Part shown: in pieces, positions 7,240 to 17,100 of the stretch | How positions within the stretch are numbered: the first letter of the stretch is position 1 | Layout: each line of letters begins with the position of its first letter | Source: Flavobacteriaceae bacterium | GTDB lineage: Bacteria; Bacteroidota; Bacteroidia; Flavobacteriales; Flavobacteriaceae | Length of the DNA: 22,131 bases | Direction: 5' to 3' | Assembly: GCA_002401385.1 (NCBI GenBank) | Contig: NVSY01000014.1 | Span: 38,823 to 60,953, forward strand | Position numbers and translations under genes: made by a program | Notes under the pieces: generated by a model | Databases searched by the model: none | What the model saw: only the letters and a program-made list of their open reading frames with translations | Told to the model about the DNA's origin: nothing

Positions 7240-7863
7240 TTAAACTGCTAGTTGATCTTTTGGCAATAAAGCAATTTGAGACCAAACGAGATCCCATATT
7301 TCATCAACACATTCTGCAACGTTTTTATTATTAGTATCTAAATTGATTTCGGAATTTAAAGGGGGCTCAAACGGAGAGGATATTCCTGTAAAATTTTTCA
7401 AGTCTCCTTGTCTGGCTTTTTTATAAAGACCTTTAACATCTCTTTTCTCACAAACATCCAGAGGTGTATTTACAAAAATTTCAATAAAATTATCTTTCCC
7501 TATAATTTCTTTGGCAAGGTTACGAATCTCCTCTGTTGGACTTATAAATGCTGAAATCACAATGACTCCAGTATCAATAAAAAGTTTTGATATTTCAGAA
7601 ACTCTTCGGATATTCTCTTTTCTATCTGATTCGTTATATCCCAAATCAAAATTGACTCCTTTCCGAATAGAATCTCCGTCTAATAATGTACATAAGAAAC
7701 TTTTGTCCAAAAGTTTTTTTCCCAATTCATTAGCCAAAGTACTTTTCCCTGCACCAGAAAGCCCTGTAAACCAAATTACCTTAGCTCTTTGTTGTAGAGT
7801 TTCTCTTTTTACTTGTTTCAAGTATCTTTTATTGCTTGAAAGAAAACGCGTGTTATTATTCAT
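7240..7863 (-). CDS. cysC: Adenylylsulfate (APS) kinase
   Basis: This 207-residue protein phosphorylates adenosine 5'-phosphosulfate at the 3' position to give PAPS, the donor for the sulfotransferase encoded two genes upstream. Visible motifs are the Walker A loop GLSGAGKST (34-42), LDGDSIRKGV (61-70), NESDRKENIRRV with the APS-binding arginines (77-88), the FISP element with the conserved serine (106-109), and KGLYKKARQGDLKNFTGI (144-161) followed by SPFEPP of the lid region. Its length is normal for stand-alone APS kinases. It is the last gene of the susC-to-cysC run, 69 bases after cysQ. No ATP sulfurylase (cysD/cysN or sat) is in the window, so APS must be made by an enzyme encoded elsewhere. 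It looks intact. Confidence 0.96.
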   Translation of the reverse strand: MNNNTRFLSSNKRYLKQVKRETLQQRAKVIWFTGLSGAGKSTLANELGKKLLDKSFLCTLLDGDSIRKGVNFDLGYNESDRKENIRRVSEISKLFIDTGVIVISAFISPTEEIRNLAKEIIGKDNFIEIFVNTPLDVCEKRDVKGLYKKARQGDLKNFTGISSPFEPPLNSEINLDTNNKNVAECVDEIWDLVWSQIALLPKDQLAV

Positions 7864-7932
7864 ATCATTTGTATTACTTAAAATTTGGGTTACTCCAATT
7901 TTTTATAACATTTATTTATCAACATATACCAC

Positions 7933-8727
7933 CTATATAACAATGAAATATGGATTCAATAAATTTTCTTTATTGTATTCTATTTCTTTTTCACTTCCAG
8001 CTAGGAATAGGTTTTTACCCGCAAATTTTGCAATCGCATGTCCCGCAGCAGTATCCCATTCCATAGTTGGTCCAAACCGGGGATACACATCAGCAACGCC
8101 TTCAGCAACTAAACATATTTTCAAAGAACTTCCTTTAGATATCACGGTTATTCTAGATTTTTCTTTCTCTAACTTTTCTATAAAATCACTTGTTTCTTTG
8201 TTGATATGTGAACGAGAAGCAACTACTACATAACTTTCAACATTTTTTTTTAAAGGTAATTTCAACGCGTTTTGAATCAGTGCTTCCATTCTAACATTGC
8301 TCTTTTCTACGGTTGTTTTTCTAGTAGAAATTCCTTCTGCTCCAAAATAAAGTTCTTTGGTTAATGGAACATAAATTACCCCTAAAACAGGTTTATTTTC
8401 TCTAATTAAAGCTATATTAACTGTGAATTCTCCGTTTTTTTTGATAAACTCTTTGGTGCCATCTAAAGGATCCACCATCCAAAACAAGGGCCATACCTTG
8501 CGATTTTCAAAAGAACTATTTTCTCCTTCCTCGCTAAGTATCGGCAATTTTGTTTTAGCTAATTCTTTTTCTATCATCACATGACTTAATTTATCAGCTA
8601 TTGTTAAAGGAGAATTATCTAATTTTATTTCTATAGAAAAGTCAGAATTAGGGTTGTTGTATATTTTCAATACCTCTTCCCCTGCCAATATTGAAGCGTG
8701 AATTGCTTTTTTTAATAATTCTTTCAT
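7933..8727 (-). CDS. cysQ: 3'(2'),5'-bisphosphate nucleotidase (PAP phosphatase)
   Basis: This 264-residue member of the inositol monophosphatase superfamily removes the 3' phosphate from PAP, the inhibitory by-product of PAPS-dependent sulfation. It carries all metal-site motifs: SEEGE (65-69), DPLDGTKEF (86-94) with the metal-binding Asp-Pro-Leu-Asp, and EWDTAAGHAI (223-232). KLDNSPLTIADKLSH near 35-49 matches the N-terminal substrate segment of CysQ proteins, and VVASRSH (168-174) is typical of the subfamily. Position between the sulfotransferase and cysC fits recycling of PAP from that enzyme. The start at 8727 gives the normal CysQ N-terminus. It looks intact and should act in the cytoplasm. 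Confidence 0.94.
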   Translation of the reverse strand: MKELLKKAIHASILAGEEVLKIYNNPNSDFSIEIKLDNSPLTIADKLSHVMIEKELAKTKLPILSEEGENSSFENRKVWPLFWMVDPLDGTKEFIKKNGEFTVNIALIRENKPVLGVIYVPLTKELYFGAEGISTRKTTVEKSNVRMEALIQNALKLPLKKNVESYVVVASRSHINKETSDFIEKLEKEKSRITVISKGSSLKICLVAEGVADVYPRFGPTMEWDTAAGHAIAKFAGKNLFLAGSEKEIEYNKENLLNPYFIVI

Positions 8728-8794
8728 TTTATTTACAAATCAAAGGATGCTATTTTTTTTCTTTATTATTTTATATAAATTGAGTCTATATTTA

Positions 8795-9811
8795 CTAAAT
8801 AGAATATTGTATTGTCAGTTCTTTAAGAAAATCCTTTTGGCTCTTTCTGTTCTCTAAATCTTTTTCTGAAGCATTCCGTACAGCTTGTTCTTTTAAAGCA
8901 GTGTTTTCAACATTAAATTCTTCAATTTCATCTATTGTAAAATCACGCCTTTTTTCAACTGTAGGTTTAGATAAATTATATCCTAGATTTAATAAAGTAG
9001 TTCTTGCCATTTGTTCAAAAATCATAATTTCCTCTTCACTAAGTTCTTTTGCGAACTTATTAAAGTTGTTTTTCATGATAGGGCGAACCAAATTCCTCCA
9101 CATTTCACCTGATTCAGCTGTTAAAGAAGACTCCTTAGAGTTGTAAAATGTCAATATTTTTTCTGTATACGGAACCTTTAAAAATCTACATAATCTTTTT
9201 AATACTTCTATCGAATCCTTAAGCAATTCTTCATAACTCACTTGAAAAAAACGATCGGATCCCAATTCTTCCTTTAGTTTTAAACAAGTATCTTGATCCT
9301 TACTCCATTGTTTGGCGATATGATACATATGTTTATCTCCTACAATCGCTTTTTTAAATGACAATCCTACATCTCTACCATCTCGGTAAAGGTAGATGTA
9401 CATTGGTTTTATTCCTTCTTTTTCAATTGCATCCACAAAATGAATATTTGACATACTTTTACAACACCAAAAGGAAGAATTAGATTTTAAAGCCTTTAAC
9501 TCATAGATTACCCGAAATATCTCCACCAATGAATTGGTTTTACATTTTGATTTTAATTCATCTCTACTAAAAGAAACTCCTTCCCAAGGAACTGGATTCA
9601 ACTCTACCATTTTACAAACATCGTCAAGAAGTTTTTCAAAGTTTGTATCGATATTTAAATCTCCATATTTAGGTAATAATGGGAAAAACTTTTGTAATAT
9701 ATGAGGAGGATGAGGTGCATCCACTTCATTTATTTGGTTTAACATTACCCTTAACAAGTTAGAACCAGATCTTTGAGTTCCAATAATCTGTATTGCTTTT
9801 ATATTATTCAT
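8795..9811 (-). CDS. PAPS-dependent sulfotransferase
   Basis: This 338-residue cytoplasmic protein of the Sulfotransfer family moves the sulfuryl group from PAPS to an acceptor hydroxyl. The 5'-phosphosulfate-binding loop is IIGTQRSGSNLLRVML (9-24). The 3'-phosphate-binding segment is IYLYRDGRDVGLSFKKA (139-155), with the expected Arg and Ser. VSYEELLKD (191-199) and a C-terminal EQMARTTLLNLGY (266-278) are further family landmarks. Residues 281-338 form a charged tail beyond the usual core, predicted helical by its composition. No signal peptide is present. The acceptor cannot be told from sequence; sugar, lipid or phenolic hydroxyls are all used by relatives. Its start lies 10 bases after the transporter stop, and cysQ and cysC follow, which gives a PAPS-supply and PAP-removal set around it. 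Confidence 0.93.
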   Translation of the reverse strand: MNNIKAIQIIGTQRSGSNLLRVMLNQINEVDAPHPPHILQKFFPLLPKYGDLNIDTNFEKLLDDVCKMVELNPVPWEGVSFSRDELKSKCKTNSLVEIFRVIYELKALKSNSSFWCCKSMSNIHFVDAIEKEGIKPMYIYLYRDGRDVGLSFKKAIVGDKHMYHIAKQWSKDQDTCLKLKEELGSDRFFQVSYEELLKDSIEVLKRLCRFLKVPYTEKILTFYNSKESSLTAESGEMWRNLVRPIMKNNFNKFAKELSEEEIMIFEQMARTTLLNLGYNLSKPTVEKRRDFTIDEIEEFNVENTALKEQAVRNASEKDLENRKSQKDFLKELTIQYSI

Positions 9812-9821
9812 TTAAAAAAAA

Positions 9822-11093
9822 TTAAAAAAAATTAAAAAATAGTAATCCTGAAACACCAGATAACGGAATTAAATAAACCACATCTATTTTGTATTTTAGT
9901 GAAGCTACTAACACTGCCATAAAAACAACAATTGCAAACCAAGAAAAAGAAATAGTCGAACCAATGGTAAATACTGCGGTAAATATCATTCCTATAACCG
10001 CTGGACGTAATCCTTTGAATGCGGCCATAACAAATTTGGATTTTCTTATTTGATTAAAAAATTCTGAAAAAATAATCATTAGCAACCCTGGTGGTATAAA
10101 TATGGCTAAAGTTGCCGTTATCGCACCTAAAAAACCTCCAACTTTATATCCAATAAAAGTAGCGCTAATAAAAATTGGTCCTGGTGTTAACTGTCCCATT
10201 GCAATGGCATCAGTAAACTCTTTTACATTCAGCCATGCTAGTTCTGAAACAATAATTTCCTGCATTATGGGGATAATTACATATCCACCTCCAAAAAGAG
10301 TAACACTTATACCTGAAAAAGTAAAAAATAAATCTTTTTGAATATTTGCAACAGACGCTATATTATCTGAAAGCATAAAAGGTAAGAACCATAGTAATAC
10401 TATAAAACCAATCACTCCTAGTAAAACGAGCATCAATCCTCTTCTATATTCATAACTTTGAGTAACTTGAGTATCAGAAGGTATTTCTTTTGAATTACTG
10501 TAAAAACCATAACCTAATAAAGCACCTCCTAAAATAATAATAAATGTAGTAAATACAGAATTCACAAAAAGCAAGGTGATAATTGCAATCAGACATATTA
10601 TTGCTTGTTTATAATCTTTAATATGTTTTTTAGCCATGCTAATAGCTACTGAAAAAATAATGGCTGCAACCGCTGGTAATACTCCCATAAAGAAATTCGT
10701 CAGAGCCGGCAATTCCCCATACTCCATATAAACAAAAGATAGTATCATCATAAAAATAAAGGAGGGAAGTAAAATACCTAACATACTTACCAAGGCTCCT
10801 TTAACACCTCTTAGTTTATAACCTATATACACAATTACATTAAATGCCATTGGGCCCGGTAAAATTGAAGCCATAGAAATACCATCCAAAACATCTTTAT
10901 CTTTAATAATTCCTTTTTTTTCAATGAGTTCTTTTTGAACTACAGAAATTAATGACATAAATCCACCCCATGAAGTTGCACCAATTTTTAAAAATGATAA
11001 AAACAGAAACAACAGTTCTATTTGATGATATTCATTGTTGTTTTCTGTTTTTATATTTAATTGCATGGATTTAATCTTTTTTAACATGTCCAA
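9822..11093 (-). CDS. chrA: ChrA/CHR-family two-domain transporter
   Basis: This 423-residue, very hydrophobic protein shows the duplicated CHR architecture. The N-terminal half has FLKIGATSWGGFMSLIS (34-50) and SILPGPMAFNVIVYIGYKLR (76-95). The C-terminal half repeats this as GISVTLFGGGYVIIPIMQE (261-279) and QLTPGPIFISATFIGYKVGG (301-320). About 10 to 12 membrane segments are expected. The named family exports chromate, a structural analogue of sulfate. Between an arylsulfate sulfotransferase (11-base gap) and a PAPS sulfotransferase (10-base gap), movement of sulfate, sulfite or a small sulfated compound is a reasonable inference, but the sequence does not prove it. The symbol reflects family membership only. 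Residues 1-25 form a polar cytoplasmic leader; Met3 is an alternative start. Confidence 0.88.
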   Translation of the reverse strand: MDMLKKIKSMQLNIKTENNNEYHQIELLFLFLSFLKIGATSWGGFMSLISVVQKELIEKKGIIKDKDVLDGISMASILPGPMAFNVIVYIGYKLRGVKGALVSMLGILLPSFIFMMILSFVYMEYGELPALTNFFMGVLPAVAAIIFSVAISMAKKHIKDYKQAIICLIAIITLLFVNSVFTTFIIILGGALLGYGFYSNSKEIPSDTQVTQSYEYRRGLMLVLLGVIGFIVLLWFLPFMLSDNIASVANIQKDLFFTFSGISVTLFGGGYVIIPIMQEIIVSELAWLNVKEFTDAIAMGQLTPGPIFISATFIGYKVGGFLGAITATLAIFIPPGLLMIIFSEFFNQIRKSKFVMAAFKGLRPAVIGMIFTAVFTIGSTISFSWFAIVVFMAVLVASLKYKIDVVYLIPLSGVSGLLFFNFF

Positions 11094-11104
11094 TAAAGGT
11101 TAAG

Positions 11105-12559
11105 TTAATTTGCATAACTAGTGTCGTATAGTTTTTCTATATATTGTGCTCTGTAGGTTGAATATTCTAAAGGTACCATACCTAATAATTTACCTTTACC
11201 GTCCGTATAAATTATTCTATTGGTATTTGTACTGCAAAAAATTACTAAATTGTCGTTAATATATTCTGCACTACCTTGTGAGTGGGTAAAATATTTTTCT
11301 GGAAAGTCTACAACCTTTACAAGATTCACTTTCATATTTATAGTATCAATTGAAAGTGTCAACAATCTTGAATATCTCTTTTTATTGTTATCCAAAAATT
11401 TTCTTTTTATTACTTTTCCTTTGTAATCAGGTTTGAATTTTAAGTTTCCATTGTCTAATAAAACTAGTTCGCCTTTCTCATTGAAACGGATATTATGTTG
11501 ACCTGCAAATATGGCTTCATCTGGCATTTCAAAATCACCATCTAATCCTCCTAGCTTCCAAATCAATGCTCCTGTTGTTCCATTTATTTTCCAAACCTGA
11601 CTAATATTTCTAAATGAAATAAGATAATTTCCTTCCTTATCCTTAAATAAAGAGTTAGCATGTAACCAATCTTTTTTTGTTATTAATATATTTTTATCCT
11701 TTAGCGGATCCATTACATCAAAAACAGTCCATTCCCAAACTTTTTCTCCCTTGTGATTTAAAACTAATATTCCATCACCCTTAACTTCATCTTTTTTTTC
11801 TCCACCTAACTGTGAAAGGTCAACTTGTTTTACTTCATAAACAAGCGTCATAATGTTTCCTTTTTCGTCTAAATCAATTTCATGATGAAATGATTTATCT
11901 ATCCCATTTTTTCCTGTTTCAGCTTCAAATATCACATTTCCAAACTTATCATATTCTATAATCTTTTCACCATTGGTAAATTTTAAAGTGTCATTACTTA
12001 ATATGCCTAATAAAGTTCCTTTATGTGTCCATTTTGACACTTTAAAATTATCTTCATTTTTTTGATATGATGCTAATTTTGATTCTCCATTGATTACAAA
12101 CATATAACCAGGTACTTGTCTGGAATGAAAATGAATATAGCCATCAAACTTCACATTCGCTATGCTGTCTTTTTCTCTAAAATAGGGTACCCATGGAACT
12201 AATGGCGATGTAGTAAAATTATACGTATTACTAACTTTTATTTGAGAGTTTTTTTTTGCTATGACATTAAAATTATATTCTGTGTTTAAATTTAAATTAA
12301 CTAGCATTAATTTATGTGAACTAGTATCATTTGAAATTGGAGAGAAAAAGACCACTGAATCTTTTTTTTCTTTATCTACAAATTTCCAATATTTTATATA
12401 AGAATCTGTTCCTTTTGATGTTTCAACATCGATTCCAACTTTTAGTGCATTGTTTGGAACAGACTTTATTTCAATTACACCAATTTTTGGGCTTGCTGAA
12501 AAAAAATTACACGATTGCATAATAATAATAGTTATCGCTAGAATAAAAACAATTCTCAT
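11105..12559 (-). CDS. Arylsulfate sulfotransferase (ASST) family lipoprotein
   Basis: This 484-residue exported lipoprotein (lipobox IIMQSC, Cys17) belongs to the ASST family of PAPS-independent enzymes. They move a sulfuryl group from one phenolic sulfate to another phenol through a sulfohistidine intermediate. An N-terminal beta-sandwich-like domain (about 24-118, ending TYNFTTSP) precedes a propeller with repeated strand patterns. Landmarks are SFHHEIDLDEKGN (223-235), DWLHANSLFKDKEGNYLISF (297-316), RNISQVWKINGTTGALIWKL (317-336) and GQHNIRFNEKGELVLLDNG (353-371). His225/226, His300, Arg317 and His355 sit in order like the active-site His, His, Arg, His set known from the E. coli enzyme; this alignment is by eye. 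It follows susD after a hairpin and precedes the ChrA-like gene by 11 bases. Its presence beside a PAPS enzyme is unusual. The natural donor and acceptor are unknown. Confidence 0.88.
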   Translation of the reverse strand: MRIVFILAITIIIMQSCNFFSASPKIGVIEIKSVPNNALKVGIDVETSKGTDSYIKYWKFVDKEKKDSVVFFSPISNDTSSHKLMLVNLNLNTEYNFNVIAKKNSQIKVSNTYNFTTSPLVPWVPYFREKDSIANVKFDGYIHFHSRQVPGYMFVINGESKLASYQKNEDNFKVSKWTHKGTLLGILSNDTLKFTNGEKIIEYDKFGNVIFEAETGKNGIDKSFHHEIDLDEKGNIMTLVYEVKQVDLSQLGGEKKDEVKGDGILVLNHKGEKVWEWTVFDVMDPLKDKNILITKKDWLHANSLFKDKEGNYLISFRNISQVWKINGTTGALIWKLGGLDGDFEMPDEAIFAGQHNIRFNEKGELVLLDNGNLKFKPDYKGKVIKRKFLDNNKKRYSRLLTLSIDTINMKVNLVKVVDFPEKYFTHSQGSAEYINDNLVIFCSTNTNRIIYTDGKGKLLGMVPLEYSTYRAQYIEKLYDTSYAN

Positions 12560-12574
12560 ATATTTATGTAATTA

Positions 12575-12606
12575 AATCCATGGGTCTTTTTCAAGACCCA
12601 TGGATT
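12575..12606 (-). terminator. Perfect 14-bp intercistronic hairpin after susD
   Basis: AATCCATGGGTCTT (12575-12588) and AAGACCCATGGATT (12593-12606) form a perfect stem around a 4-base loop. It lies in the 66-base gap between the susD stop and the ASST start. On the minus strand it is followed by TTAATTACATAAATAT rather than a pure T-run, so it is more likely an attenuator or an mRNA-stabilising element that lowers expression of the downstream genes relative to susCD than a full terminator. Confidence 0.7.
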
Positions 12607-12625
12607 ATTTAATTTAAAAATTAAG

Positions 12626-14140
12626 TTAAAAATCATTCGATGGATTTGGCTCTAAGTTTGGATTAAAATCCATTTCCGCACGAGGAATTGGCAACAATTG
12701 ATGATGTAAAGTAACAGTTACAGGGTTTGGATATTCTTCATCCAATAAATATTGAGTCATTCTTGATTCAAATAATCCGTGTCTGATTAAGTCCTCTTTT
12801 CTGTGCCCTTCAGTTGCAAGTTCGATAGCTCTTTCTTTAAGAACAGCATCTCTAAAATCAGTTTTACTTATACCAGTTGGTAGATTTTCCAACCCGGCTC
12901 TATTTCTTACTTGATTGATTGCATCATGAGCAATTCCTGTTGGTCCATTTAAGTAATTTTCAACATCAGCTTTTAATAATAAGACATCGGCATAACGTAA
13001 TATAGGAACATTCATTTCCGAAATTCCATAATTGCTATAATGTGGAGTAGCTCCATTTAGATCAGTAGACACATCTCTGTTCTTAGAACTAAACTTTCTA
13101 CTGATCGCCCACCCAAATCTACTAATTGAATTTTTTGGATCACCACCATAAATACCTGTATATTCCTCAAAATAAACTTTTCTTCTAGCATCTTCTGGCT
13201 CAATTGTATAATAGAGTGATGGAGGAATCCCTACAACACCCCAACCTGCATCATAGTCCCAAGGAGTAAACGCTTTAACATGGTGATTAGAAGCTATCGA
13301 ATATTCTTGCCCTAATGATAACACGCAGAAAATAAATTCATTATCTAATTTATTAGACTCAAAAAATAGCTTTAAATAAGAATCATCACCCTCAGCTGTA
13401 TATAAATCATAGGTTCCTAAAGCTATTAATGCATCTAAACTACCATTAGCCTCTTGCCATTTACCTTGTCTAAGTTGTGTTTTAGCCATCAATCCTAAAG
13501 CAGCTCCTTTAGTTGCTTTTCCAGGGGTAGCTACATCTGCTAAGTTATTAATTGCAAATTGAAGGTCTCCTTCTACTTGAGCATATACGTCACTAGCAGA
13601 AGATCTTGCATAACCAGGAATATCACTTTCAGTAGGTTCTGTTAATAAAGGTACACCACCAAACATACCAACCAAATCAAAATATCCTAATGCTCTTAAA
13701 AAAGATGCTTCTCCAAGTAAAGAATTCTTAATTTCAACTTCGTCGAAAGCACTTTCGTCCATGTTATTAATCAACTTAATAGCCCAATTAGCTCTAGAAA
13801 TCATTTTATAGGCAGCGCTCCAATTGGTAGCTGCAATATTCTCATTTTGCCATTGAAATGTCTCAATATTTGCAGTTCTTGTTCCTGCACTACCACCAAG
13901 TTTAAATACATCTGTAAGTCCATCAGTCATATAAGCCATACCACCATATGAGTAATATCCCCAACCATTATCTAGAAGCGAGTGGTATATTCCGTCTACC
14001 AAAGCAACAGCGTCCTTATCTGTTTTTAAATCCGTAGATGTGAGGCTTCCTTTAAGTTCTTCTGTCAAGAAGTCATCGTTACAAGAAAATATAATAACGG
14101 ACAACAACAAAAAAGCTAATCTTTTAAATGTTTTGTTCAT
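12626..14140 (-). CDS. susD: SusD/RagB-family outer-membrane binding lipoprotein
   Basis: This 504-residue lipoprotein (lipobox VIIFSC, Cys20, then NDDFL) is the surface lid that binds substrate and passes it to the SusC channel. The SusD N-terminal domain is visible in KTDKDAVALVDGIYHSLLDN (40-59), and TPR-like helices in AAYKMISRANWAIKLINNMD and LGEASFLRALGYFDLVGMFG. The C-terminal RagB signature is RYADVLLLKADVENYLN, then INQVRNRAGLENLP and the ending KERAIELATEGHRKEDLIRH. IPRAEMDFNPNLEPNPSNDF is the usual last segment. The start lies 26 bases after the susC stop, the standard susC-susD order. Aromatic residues that define ligand choice cannot be assigned by eye. The substrate is therefore unknown; the downstream genes suggest a compound that is, or becomes, sulfated. 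Confidence 0.95.
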   Translation of the reverse strand: MNKTFKRLAFLLLSVIIFSCNDDFLTEELKGSLTSTDLKTDKDAVALVDGIYHSLLDNGWGYYSYGGMAYMTDGLTDVFKLGGSAGTRTANIETFQWQNENIAATNWSAAYKMISRANWAIKLINNMDESAFDEVEIKNSLLGEASFLRALGYFDLVGMFGGVPLLTEPTESDIPGYARSSASDVYAQVEGDLQFAINNLADVATPGKATKGAALGLMAKTQLRQGKWQEANGSLDALIALGTYDLYTAEGDDSYLKLFFESNKLDNEFIFCVLSLGQEYSIASNHHVKAFTPWDYDAGWGVVGIPPSLYYTIEPEDARRKVYFEEYTGIYGGDPKNSISRFGWAISRKFSSKNRDVSTDLNGATPHYSNYGISEMNVPILRYADVLLLKADVENYLNGPTGIAHDAINQVRNRAGLENLPTGISKTDFRDAVLKERAIELATEGHRKEDLIRHGLFESRMTQYLLDEEYPNPVTVTLHHQLLPIPRAEMDFNPNLEPNPSNDF

Positions 14141-14166
14141 ATTTTTTCATTTATAAATTTATAATA

Positions 14167-17100
14167 TTAAATCCCTATTTTTAAACCTAGGCTATATGTA
14201 CTTTGGTTTGGATAAGAGTATACATCCAATCCTGCAGAAACGTTTATATTTCCTTCTCCTGAATTTACTTCTGGATCAAATCCTGAATAACTAGTCCAAG
14301 TCAATAAATTGGAAGCTGTCCCATAAACTTGTAAGCTCGACAACCATTTTAGTTTTTCTGAATCAAATGTATATGAAAATGAAACATTTTTTAATCTTAC
14401 GTACGACGCACTTTCAACATTAGAGTCGTTTATCCATTGGTCTCCAATCCACTCTCCAGCAATCATTGTACCGTCCTGATTATCAAGATGCCATCTTTCT
14501 TTTACTATAAGTAAAGTATTATACTTATAACCAACTAATGTATTTCCATTAATTTTTTCTACATCAAAAACTCCAGAGAAAAATAATGATAAGTTGAAGT
14601 TTTTATAATTAAAGCTATTCGTTAGACCTACTGTATATTTTGGATATCCATTACCTAATACTTCTTTATCAAAAGAATCAAATACACCGTTACCATCAAT
14701 ATCCTTAAATTTTGCTTGCCCAGGAAGCAACCCTGGTTGATGAGCAGGTGCTGTCTCTCCTACTTGTAATATACCTACATATCTATACCCATAAATAGTG
14801 CTAAGAGGAAGACCTTCTTGTGATATCGTATAATACCCTGAAATTGTTCCATCAAAATGCGCATTTGCACCAGGCATGAAGGTTGCTCCTTTTGGAAGGA
14901 ATAATTTTTTGATTTTATTTTCGTTATATGCAGCATTTAAATTTGTATTCCATGAAAAATCAACAGTAGATATGTTTTTTGTATCTATAGATAATTCAAG
15001 ACCTCTATTTGACATTTCTCCACCATTAGTAAATATTTGATTCCATGGTATTCCTAAAGAAGGTGCTACTTCTTTATTTAAAAGTAATTTACTTGTATAT
15101 TTCTGGTATGCGCCTAATTCCATAAACACTTTATCATCAAATAAACCTAATTCAATACCTACATCAGTTTGTGCTGTTTCTTCCCATTGCAAACCGCTAT
15201 TACCAACTCTCGATGCTGTTGTACCTATTGCCAAGCTTGTACCGTCTGTAGTTACTTGAGCACCTGCTCCAAATAAAGTTTTTGTAGCACCTACTGGAAC
15301 GCCTTGATTTCCAGTAATACCAAAACTCGCTCTTAATTTTAAAGTTGAAATTTTAGAATCATCACCAATAAAATTTTCATTATGAACTTTCCAAGCTATG
15401 GCAGCAGCAGGAAAATTACCCCATTTATTCCCTTTCCCAAATCTAGATGAACCATCTCTTCGATATGTGAATGTTAACAAATACCTATCATCATAAGTAT
15501 AATTTGCTCTGGCAATATATGATGCTAATGAAGTGCTGCCCTCATAAGATGTTGGTGTTATAAATACACTACCTGCCGCTAAATTATAAAATCCAAACAA
15601 ATCAGATGAAAACTCTTTTGCTCCTGCCGAAAAACCTTCCCATGAATTCCATTCATTAGTATTTCCTATCAATACATTAAATGTATTTTTATGAATTGTT
15701 TTATTATAGTTTAGTGTATTTTCAACAATAAAAGACCTTCCCAAGCTATGGTTTATTTTAGCTGAACCTGCTTCTACACTAGCAGCTACTAGATCTGATG
15801 CTGAAGGTAAAAATCTTTTTGTTTTTGAATTTGAAAAACTAGCTCCAGCTGAAGTTTTGAATTTCAACCCATCTGCAATTTCATACTCTAAAAACATATT
15901 AGATGAAGAATAATGTTTTTCAGAAATATTTTGTGCAATTAATAGTGTTTGAAGTGGATTTCTTGGTTTTTCATCAGAAAATAACAATTCCCTATCTTCA
16001 AGTGACAATGTATTAAAAACATCTAGTGTTGGGGTAAGTGGTTTTGCCCTAAAAATCCCTCTGAAGATGTTGTCTTGTAATGAATTTCCATTAAAGCCTT
16101 GAAAATTAGTATTTGTTAAAGTAAGGGTTGAATTGAATCCAAATTTTAATTTATCATCAAATAAATTTTGATCTAAATTTATACGCGTCGTGTAACGATC
16201 AAAATCTGTATTTATAACCACTCCGTCTACATGTAATAATCCAAGACTAACAAACAACTTAGTACTCTTATTACCTGCTTTTATCGAAAGCTGATGATTT
16301 TGAGTAGTCCCCGTTTGAAAGGCTTCTTCTATCCAATCTGTTCCCAATCCTAATTCCTCAATTCTATCTATTTGTTCTTGAGTGTAAGGCACACTATTTC
16401 CAATATCTTCAGCAAGCCTATTCCTAATATCCATCCAATCCTTAGTGTTTAAAAAATCAAAGGCGTCTTTAGCTGGTAGATGCAAAGTTACATCAGAAGA
16501 CACATTAATAGTTGCTACCCCATCAGTCCCTCGTTTCGTGGTAATAATCACAACACCATTTGCTCCTCGTGATCCATAAATTGCTGTTGCAGAGGCGTCT
16601 TTTAAAATACTAATAGATTTAATATCGTTTGGATTCACATTATTTGCTAACCCATCTTCTAAAGGAAAACCATCCACAACATATAAGGGTGCATTACTAC
16701 TATTTATCGAGTTATTCCCTCTAATTCTAATTAATAGTCCTGCTCCTGGCTGAGAACTAACTGTCGAAACCTGAACACCAGCCGCACGTCCTTGAATTAA
16801 GTTCTCCACATTTGCAAAGGAACCTTTATTAAAGTCCTTAGCATCTATTGCAGTTACAGCCCCTGTTAAATCTTTCTTTTTAACAGAACCATAACCTACT
16901 ACAACAACCTCTTCTAATCTATTTTGATCAGGTATTAGTATAACATTTAATATAGATTGGTTAGATACTGTTACCTCTTTAGTTTTATAACCTAAATAGG
17001 AAAATACTAGAATATCACCACTAGATGCATTAATGGAAAACATTCCATCAAAATCTGTAGAAACACCTTTGGTTGACCACTTAATACTTACAGTTGAACC

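Noticed and set aside
7511..8233. A 240-codon plus-strand open frame across cysC and cysQ
   Set aside because: It is the antisense shadow of two well-supported genes; its FPAPESPVNQI segment is simply the complement of the CysC Walker A region.
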